A stretch of DNA of 19,864 nucleotides, from assembly GCA_937916565.1 (NCBI GenBank), contig CALFSR010000234.1, positions 1 through 19,864 of the forward strand. Reading direction: 5' to 3'. Within the stretch, counting starts at the first letter, position 1; the number at the start of each line of letters is the position of its first letter. The position numbers and the translations under genes were made by a program. Under the pieces are notes generated by a model. That model searched no databases and was not told the origin of the DNA. It saw nothing but the letters and a program-made list of their open reading frames with translations. Origin of the DNA: an uncultured Bacillota bacterium. GTDB taxonomy: Bacteria; Bacillota; Limnochordia; Limnochordales; ZCTH02-B6. Positions 16,043 to 19,864 of the stretch are shown one piece after another.

Positions 16043-16079
16043 CGGCGGGAGCGCTGCGGACGGTGGCGGGGAGGCATGA
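15996..16079 (+). CDS. Candidate 27-residue Trp-rich peptide
   Basis: Short ORF starting GTG 15996, with GGGAG at 15984-15988 and a 7-base spacer. An in-frame TAA immediately precedes the GTG, and the TGA stop (16077-16079) lies one base before the GTG of the next glycosyltransferase. The N-terminal half is acidic then carries KWETPWAW (residues 7-14); the C-terminal half is rich in Gly, Ala and Ser with D22 and E26. I do not recognise it. A W-x-x-P element followed by a Gly/Ser-rich segment is seen in some RiPP precursors, but no modifying enzyme lies in the window. It may equally be a chance ORF or a leader peptide coupling translation to the downstream gene. Confidence 0.35.
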   Translation: MDTEEIKWETPWAWGSGGSAADGGGEA

Positions 16080-16080
16080 G

Positions 16081-17076
16081 GTGAGCGGGGACACTCAGGG
16101 CGGACGCCGGGTCGAGTCGGGAGCAGGCACCTTTGACGCGATTTCGGTGATCATCCCGGTGCGCAATCGGGTTGGAACGATCGGCGCGTGCCTGGAGCAC
16201 CTTTTCCAGGCTGCGGTGCCTCTGGTTGAGCGCGGCGTTTCCGTGGAGATCGTGGTGACGGACGATGGTTCCACCGATGGCTCCTTGGGCGTCGTGGAAA
16301 CGGCCGCCAAGAGTTCTTCCGTCCCCGTGCGGCTCATCCCCCTCTCGGAGCGCCACGGACCTGCACGGGCCCGCAACGCCGCGCTGGCGCAGGCCCGCGG
16401 AGAACTCGTCGTGTTTGTAGACAGCGACATCATCGTTGTACCCGGGTTTCTCCAGGCGCACCTTCGAGCGTACGAAGGCGCACCGGACCGGGCTTATACC
16501 ATCGGTCCCGTGGTCAATGTCGCCGACCTCGACGCAGCCCTGCGATTTCCGCCTGCGACGCCGTGGGATATGTCCCGCGCCAGCCTGCATACCGCCAACG
16601 CTTCCGTTCCACGCCCCGTCTTGGACGAAGTGGGCGTCTTTGACGACGGGTTCGACGCCTACGGGTGGGAAGACTTGGACCTTGGCAGGCGCTTAAAGAA
16701 GGCCGGTGTCACACGTCTTGAGGCCACCGAGGCCGTCGCCTACCACGTTGATCCGCCCATCAGCACCCCGGCTCAACTGCAGACGCGCCTGGCCAAGGAA
16801 CGGGAACGGGGCCGCACTGCCCTCACGTTCCTGGCCAAGCATCCCGAGTTTTCCGCGCGGCTGACCGCCCAGGATACGTGGCTGCACGCGGCATTGAACT
16901 GGCTCATGCGGCTCGGCGGTCGCATCTCGGAGGAAAACGTCCTCGAATGGGTCGAGCGCGCCCGTCGCAAGGGATGGACGTCGGCGGAGCGCGTCTGGAT
17001 TGCCGGGGTCATCAATCACGCCTATTTGACGGCTCTTAGGGAAGAAAAGAAGCGAATCTCGCCCGCTGCCGAGTGA
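16081..17076 (+). CDS. Family 2 glycosyltransferase with GT7-like C-terminal motif
   Basis: 331-aa GT-A glycosyltransferase. N-terminal domain: ISVIIPVRNRVGTIGACLEHL near residue 21, VTDDGSTDGS near 59, GPARARNAALAQARGE, and metal-binding FVDSDIIVVPGF near 113. After TANASVPRPVLDEVGVFDDGFDAYGWEDLDLGRRL, a W-E-D-x-D-L-G-x-R motif like that of GT7-type C-terminal domains, the remaining 120 residues are helical and basic (LAKERERGRTALTFLAKHPEF). The frame is open to 16063, but GTG 16081 is preferred: GGGGAGG at 16068-16074 is 6 bases upstream. It is the last gene of this + unit. The 179 bases to the convergent OppC gene hold no clear terminator and no supported gene. Confidence 0.87.
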   Translation: MSGDTQGGRRVESGAGTFDAISVIIPVRNRVGTIGACLEHLFQAAVPLVERGVSVEIVVTDDGSTDGSLGVVETAAKSSSVPVRLIPLSERHGPARARNAALAQARGELVVFVDSDIIVVPGFLQAHLRAYEGAPDRAYTIGPVVNVADLDAALRFPPATPWDMSRASLHTANASVPRPVLDEVGVFDDGFDAYGWEDLDLGRRLKKAGVTRLEATEAVAYHVDPPISTPAQLQTRLAKERERGRTALTFLAKHPEFSARLTAQDTWLHAALNWLMRLGGRISEENVLEWVERARRKGWTSAERVWIAGVINHAYLTALREEKKRISPAAE

Positions 17077-17255
17077 GTCGATTCGTGTTCAGGCGGGGTG
17101 TTGACGCGCTGGCCCCTGCCTAATGTCGACGGGTCGCTGAGCCTGATCAATTCCATCATCCCGCCCGCAACGAAAGCTGCGTTCACGTCCAGGTCACGTA
17201 CATGCGGCGCGGACGTTCGGACGGTGAAGGCTTCTCTCCCTCCGGGCGGGGCCGG

Positions 17256-18188
17256 CTACTTCTTTGCCCGCGGATCCATCGCGTCCCGCAGGCCGTCTCC
17301 CAGCAGGTTAAAGGCATAAACCGTGAGGAGGATGGCCACGCCGGGGGCAAAGACCAGGTGCGGCGCGGTGTAGATGTACTGCCGGGCGTAGTTCATCATG
17401 GAGCCCCACGTCGGGGTCGGCGGCTGGGCGCCGAGGCCGAGGAACGAGAGGGCGGTTTCGGCCATGATGGCGCCGGCGACGCCCATGGTGACGGTGACGA
17501 TGACGGGAGCGAGCACCTGGGGCAAGATGTGGCGAAAGACGATGCGCGGCGTGGAGCAGCCGATGGCCCGGGCCGCTTCGACGAACTGCTGCTCCCGGAT
17601 GGTCAGCACTTGGCCGCGGATGAGCCGGCACATGTCGGCCCAGCCGACGAAGCCGAGCGCGAAGAAAACCGTGTAGATGCCCGGCCCGACGGCGACCGCG
17701 ATGGCGATGGCGACAAACAGGCTCGGCAAGGCGTCGATGATCTCCGAGAGGCGCATGATCACCATGTCAACCCAGGTGCCGGCGTAGTATCCGGCCAGGG
17801 CGCCCAGGCCCAGCCCAAGGATGAGCGTGACGATGCGGGAGGCGAAACCGACGGTGAGCGAGATGCGCGCCCCGTACACGATGCGGCTGAACACGTCCCT
17901 TCCCGAGGCGTCCGTGCCGAGCCAGTGGTCTTTGCTCGGGGCCTGGAGGCGATTGCGGAGGTTGTAGTCGGTTATCGGGTCGTAGGGCGCAATCCAGGGA
18001 GCAAAAATCGCCACCAGGGACAGCAGGGCGACGAGCGCCAGTCCAAACATGGCCACCCGGTCCCGCCGCAGCCGTTTCCACGCGAGCAACAGCTGGCTTT
18101 CGCCCACGTAAACTCCGCCGGCCGGTTCCTGCGTTCTTGGTTTCATCGGTCCGTCCCCCACGCCCAGTCTTCCGCGTCCGCTAGTCAT
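17256..18188 (-). CDS. OppC/DppC-type ABC transporter permease
   Basis: Inner-membrane permease of a peptide/nickel-type ABC importer. After a basic N-terminus there is a helix (MFGLALVALLSLVAIFAPWIAPYDP) and then the OppC hallmark HWLGTDASGRDVFSRIVYGARISL. Six membrane segments in total are visible. The ATPase-contacting EAA loop reads EQQFVEAARAIGCSTPRIVFRHILP, and the end region ALSFLGLGAQPPTPTWGSMM is characteristic. ATG 18188 overlaps the OppB stop (ATGACTAG), giving 310 aa. ATG 18146, preceded by GGGGGACGG, would give 296 aa and is also credible. No ATPase gene follows within the window; the operon ends facing the glycan cluster. Confidence 0.93.
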   Translation of the reverse strand: MTSGRGRLGVGDGPMKPRTQEPAGGVYVGESQLLLAWKRLRRDRVAMFGLALVALLSLVAIFAPWIAPYDPITDYNLRNRLQAPSKDHWLGTDASGRDVFSRIVYGARISLTVGFASRIVTLILGLGLGALAGYYAGTWVDMVIMRLSEIIDALPSLFVAIAIAVAVGPGIYTVFFALGFVGWADMCRLIRGQVLTIREQQFVEAARAIGCSTPRIVFRHILPQVLAPVIVTVTMGVAGAIMAETALSFLGLGAQPPTPTWGSMMNYARQYIYTAPHLVFAPGVAILLTVYAFNLLGDGLRDAMDPRAKK

Positions 18189-19107
18189 ACCGCACCCGCG
18201 GGTCGATGAGCACGTACGCTCCGTCGAGCAGCACGTTCACGCCCACAAATACCACCGCCTGGAACAGGAATGCCCCCATGACCACCGGCAGATCCCGGGC
18301 GAACACCGCGTCCAGCGTGTAGCTGCCGATGCCCGGCAGCGCAAAGATGATCTCCGTCAGCGCCGAGCCGACCAAGAGGCTCCCCAGGGAACCGCCCAGG
18401 GCGGTTACGATGGGGATCATCGCGTTGCGCAGGGCGTGCTTAAAGACGACCACCCGCTGGCCGAGCCCCTTGGCCCGGGCGGTGCGGATGTAGTCCTGCT
18501 CGAGCACTTCCAGCATGACCGCCCGCGACAGGCGGGCCTGGTACGCGGCGATGTTGGTCCCAAGCACGACGGCGGGTAGGAGATAATGATACCAGCTCCC
18601 GTCGCCGATGCCGGAAACCGGGAGCCATTTCAGCCATACGCCGAAGATGTATTGCAGCGCGAGGCCCTGAAAGATCACGGGCGTGCAGACCCCGATCAGA
18701 GACACGTTGCGCAGCGCGCCGTCAATCCACGTCCCCTTGTGCACGGCCGCCCAGACGCCGGCGGGGATTCCCAGCACAATAGCGATGGAGAGCGAAAAGA
18801 GGGCCAGCCGCAGCGTCACCGGAAACCGGGCCTGAATGCTCTCGGTGATGGAACGCTGGTTGAGGAACGATCGGCCCAGGTCCCCTTGCAGGGCCTTTCC
18901 GACCCACGTGATGTACTGGACGGGAAGCGGTTTGTCGAGGCCCAGCTCCGCCCGGATGCGCGCCACGGTTTCCGGAGACGCCCGCTCGCCGACGACCGAC
19001 AAGACCGGGTCCCCGGGCACGATGAAAAACAGGATGAAGGTGAAAAGCGAGACCCCAAAGAGCACCGGCACCACCAGCAAGAGGCGCCGGATGAAATACA
19101 GCGACAT
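18181..19107 (-). CDS. OppB/DppB-type ABC transporter permease
   Basis: Partner permease of the transporter, 308 aa. The N-terminal LYFIRRLLLVVPVLFGVSLFTFILFFIVPGDP is the standard OppB/DppB start. RAELGLDKPLPVQYITWVGKALQGDLGRSF follows, then four to five further membrane helices. The EAA loop reads EQDYIRTARAKGLGQRVVVFKHALRNAMIP, and LLDGAYVLIDPRVRYD closes the protein. The frame is open to 19161, but ATG 19107 is the sensible start, with AAGGGGAAG shortly upstream and the conserved N-terminus right after it. The stop overlaps the start of the OppC gene. It is separated from the binding-protein gene by a gap of about 250 bases with two hairpins. Confidence 0.94.
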   Translation of the reverse strand: MSLYFIRRLLLVVPVLFGVSLFTFILFFIVPGDPVLSVVGERASPETVARIRAELGLDKPLPVQYITWVGKALQGDLGRSFLNQRSITESIQARFPVTLRLALFSLSIAIVLGIPAGVWAAVHKGTWIDGALRNVSLIGVCTPVIFQGLALQYIFGVWLKWLPVSGIGDGSWYHYLLPAVVLGTNIAAYQARLSRAVMLEVLEQDYIRTARAKGLGQRVVVFKHALRNAMIPIVTALGGSLGSLLVGSALTEIIFALPGIGSYTLDAVFARDLPVVMGAFLFQAVVFVGVNVLLDGAYVLIDPRVRYD

Positions 19108-19182
19108 GGGACTTCCCCTTGTCGTTGCTCGCCGCCGCCCGGGCGGTCCGTCCGTGAACACCCGTCACCGAGGGGAAGAGAG

Positions 19183-19216
19183 CCTGCCGGCGGGGAGCGG
19201 TCTCCCCACCGGCAGG
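19183..19216 (-). other. Long hairpin between binding-protein and permease genes (proximal)
   Basis: CCTGCCGGCGGGGAG (19183-19197) and CTCCCCACCGGCAGG (19202-19216) form a 15-base stem with a single non-Watson-Crick position around a 4-base loop. On the transcribed (minus) strand it is followed by CTCTCTTCCCCTC rather than a T-run. Such a structure could allow partial readthrough or stabilise the binding-protein mRNA. Confidence 0.6.
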
Positions 19217-19264
19217 TGACGAGCCAACTGGTGATAAGCTGGCACGGGCCGCGGCCCCCGGGAT

Positions 19265-19315
19265 GCCGACGGCGCGGCAGGCGGAGGGCACACAGCCCGC
19301 TGCCGGGCCGTCGGC
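19265..19315 (-). other. Second long inverted repeat downstream of binding-protein gene
   Basis: GCCGACGGCGCGGCAG (19265-19280) pairs with CTGCCGGGCCGTCGGC (19300-19315), 16 positions with one mismatch and a 19-base loop. It starts 40 bases past the binding-protein stop in the direction of transcription. There is no T-run. The rest of the 247-base gap holds a GGGCCGCGGCCC palindrome (19246-19257) and nothing else I can identify. Confidence 0.55.
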
Positions 19316-19354
19316 CTCCCAACCGGCTGGCGTGCCGGCGGCTCTCCTAATGCT

Positions 19355-19864
19355 CTAGTTGTCCAGCCATACGCCGGTCATCTTGTCGGCGTTGAAGATG
19401 CGGTACAGCTGGTACCCCCGCACTTCCGGCCGCGTCACGACCCACGACTGGCCGTAGAAGAGGAACACCCGCGGCGCCTGCTCCAGGACAAGGTCCTCAA
19501 TCTGGTGGTACAAGGCGATGCGCTCATCCCGGTCGGCCGTCCGCTGGGCCAACTCGATGAGCCGGTCCACCTCGGGGTGGCTGAAGCTGGTCCGGTTTCC
19601 GCCGGCGCCGAAGTTGGCGCTGTGGAACAGCGGGAACAGGTAGTTCTCGGCGTCCGGGTAGTCAGCGCCCCAGGAGGCGTAGAAAGCGTCCAGGGCGTTG
19701 CGGGTCGTGTCCGCCAGCATGGAGCTGAAGTCGCGCAGCACGATTTCCATCTGGATGCCGGCCTCGGCCATCATCAGCTGGATAGGTTCAAAGAGCTGCA
19801 CGTTGGTGTCGGAGTTGCTCATGTGCACCTCAAAGCGCAGCCCGTTGGGATAGCCCGCCTCGGC
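19355..19864 (-). CDS. OppA/DppA-type substrate-binding protein (C-terminal part)
   Basis: C-terminal 169 residues of an extracytoplasmic solute-binding protein (SBP_bac_5 family); the gene continues beyond the right window edge, and the frame is open to the last base. Hallmarks are EAGYPNGLRFEVHM, then FYASWGADYPDAENYLFPLF (typical of peptide and nickel binding proteins), HPEVDRLIELAQRTADRDERIALYHQIEDLVLEQAPRVFLFYG, and a final VRGYQLYRIFN segment. The GTG at 19828 is internal, not a start. With OppB and OppC downstream it forms an importer for peptides or similar solutes, substrate unknown. The signal peptide lies outside the window. Confidence 0.93.
   Translation of the reverse strand, partial: AEAGYPNGLRFEVHMSNSDTNVQLFEPIQLMMAEAGIQMEIVLRDFSSMLADTTRNALDAFYASWGADYPDAENYLFPLFHSANFGAGGNRTSFSHPEVDRLIELAQRTADRDERIALYHQIEDLVLEQAPRVFLFYGQSWVVTRPEVRGYQLYRIFNADKMTGVWLDN

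Noticed and set aside
15996..16079. Firm annotation as a lasso peptide precursor
   Set aside because: The leader is too short, the usual Thr before the core is missing and no lasso enzymes are present; kept only as an unassigned candidate peptide.
17098..17319. 73-codon + strand ORF after the last glycosyltransferase
   Set aside because: Poor ribosome binding site, runs into the antisense of oppC, and its sequence matches nothing I recognise.
17202..18209. Long + strand ORF opposite the OppC gene
   Set aside because: It is the mirror of a high-GC real gene; the protein is low-complexity, rich in Gly, Asp, Arg and His, with no motif, whereas the minus frame encodes an unmistakable OppC.
1..19864. 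CRISPR array, tRNA, rRNA, insertion sequence or attachment site
   Set aside because: No regularly spaced repeats, no cloverleaf-like or rRNA-like segments, no transposase or integrase motifs seen in either strand.

Overview
The window is a high-GC bacterial locus with dense, mostly co-directional genes, strong purine-rich ribosome binding sites, many GTG/TTG starts and 4-base stop/start overlaps. Roughly 16.5 kb of it is a cell-surface polysaccharide (or S-layer glycan) cluster, and the last 2.6 kb is part of a peptide-type ABC transporter operon. The glucose-1-phosphate thymidylyltransferase (about 246 aa) and the RmlC-like epimerase (about 151 aa) are the short forms known from Bacillus SpsI and SpsL. 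Together with the Shine-Dalgarno style this suggests a high-GC Bacillota lineage, but that is inference; no rRNA or taxonomic marker is present.

Layout. Positions 1-11682, + strand: a Wzx-type flippase (5' end outside the window), a family 2 glycosyltransferase, a Wzy/WaaL-type membrane protein, a GT-B glycosyltransferase, rmlB, rmlD, a second Wzy/WaaL-type membrane protein, rmlA, a two-domain glycosyltransferase with a StrF-like C-terminal half, and an rmlC-type epimerase. A good intrinsic terminator (about 11696-11747) closes this operon. Positions 11793-14419, - strand: a dolichol-phosphate-mannose-synthase-like GT2 overlapping a polytopic ArnT/GT39-type glycosyltransferase. These probably make and then use a polyprenyl-phosphate sugar. 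Positions 14564-17076, + strand, read divergently from a promoter-like region near 14483-14512: a GT-B glycosyltransferase, a short ORF that repeats the C-terminal tail of the StrF-like enzyme, an overlapping 27-codon Trp-rich mini-ORF with its own ribosome binding site, and a GT2 enzyme. Positions 17256-19864, - strand: an OppA/DppA-type binding protein (C-terminal part only), an OppB-type permease and an OppC-type permease.

How it works together. RmlA, RmlB, RmlC and RmlD form a complete glucose-1-phosphate to dTDP-L-rhamnose route. The glycosyltransferases would assemble a rhamnose-containing repeat on a lipid carrier, Wzx would flip it, and the two Wzy_C-type proteins would polymerise it and/or ligate it to an acceptor. 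The inverted GT2/GT39 pair would add an extra sugar outside the membrane from a polyprenyl-phosphate donor. The ABC transporter is probably unrelated.

The least explained items are a near-perfect palindromic LacI/CcpA-like operator set in a promoter-like element between convergent operons (11748-11783), the duplicated StrF-tail ORF, and the mini-ORF at 15996-16079. No CRISPR array, tRNA, rRNA, insertion sequence or complete novel defence or RiPP system was seen.
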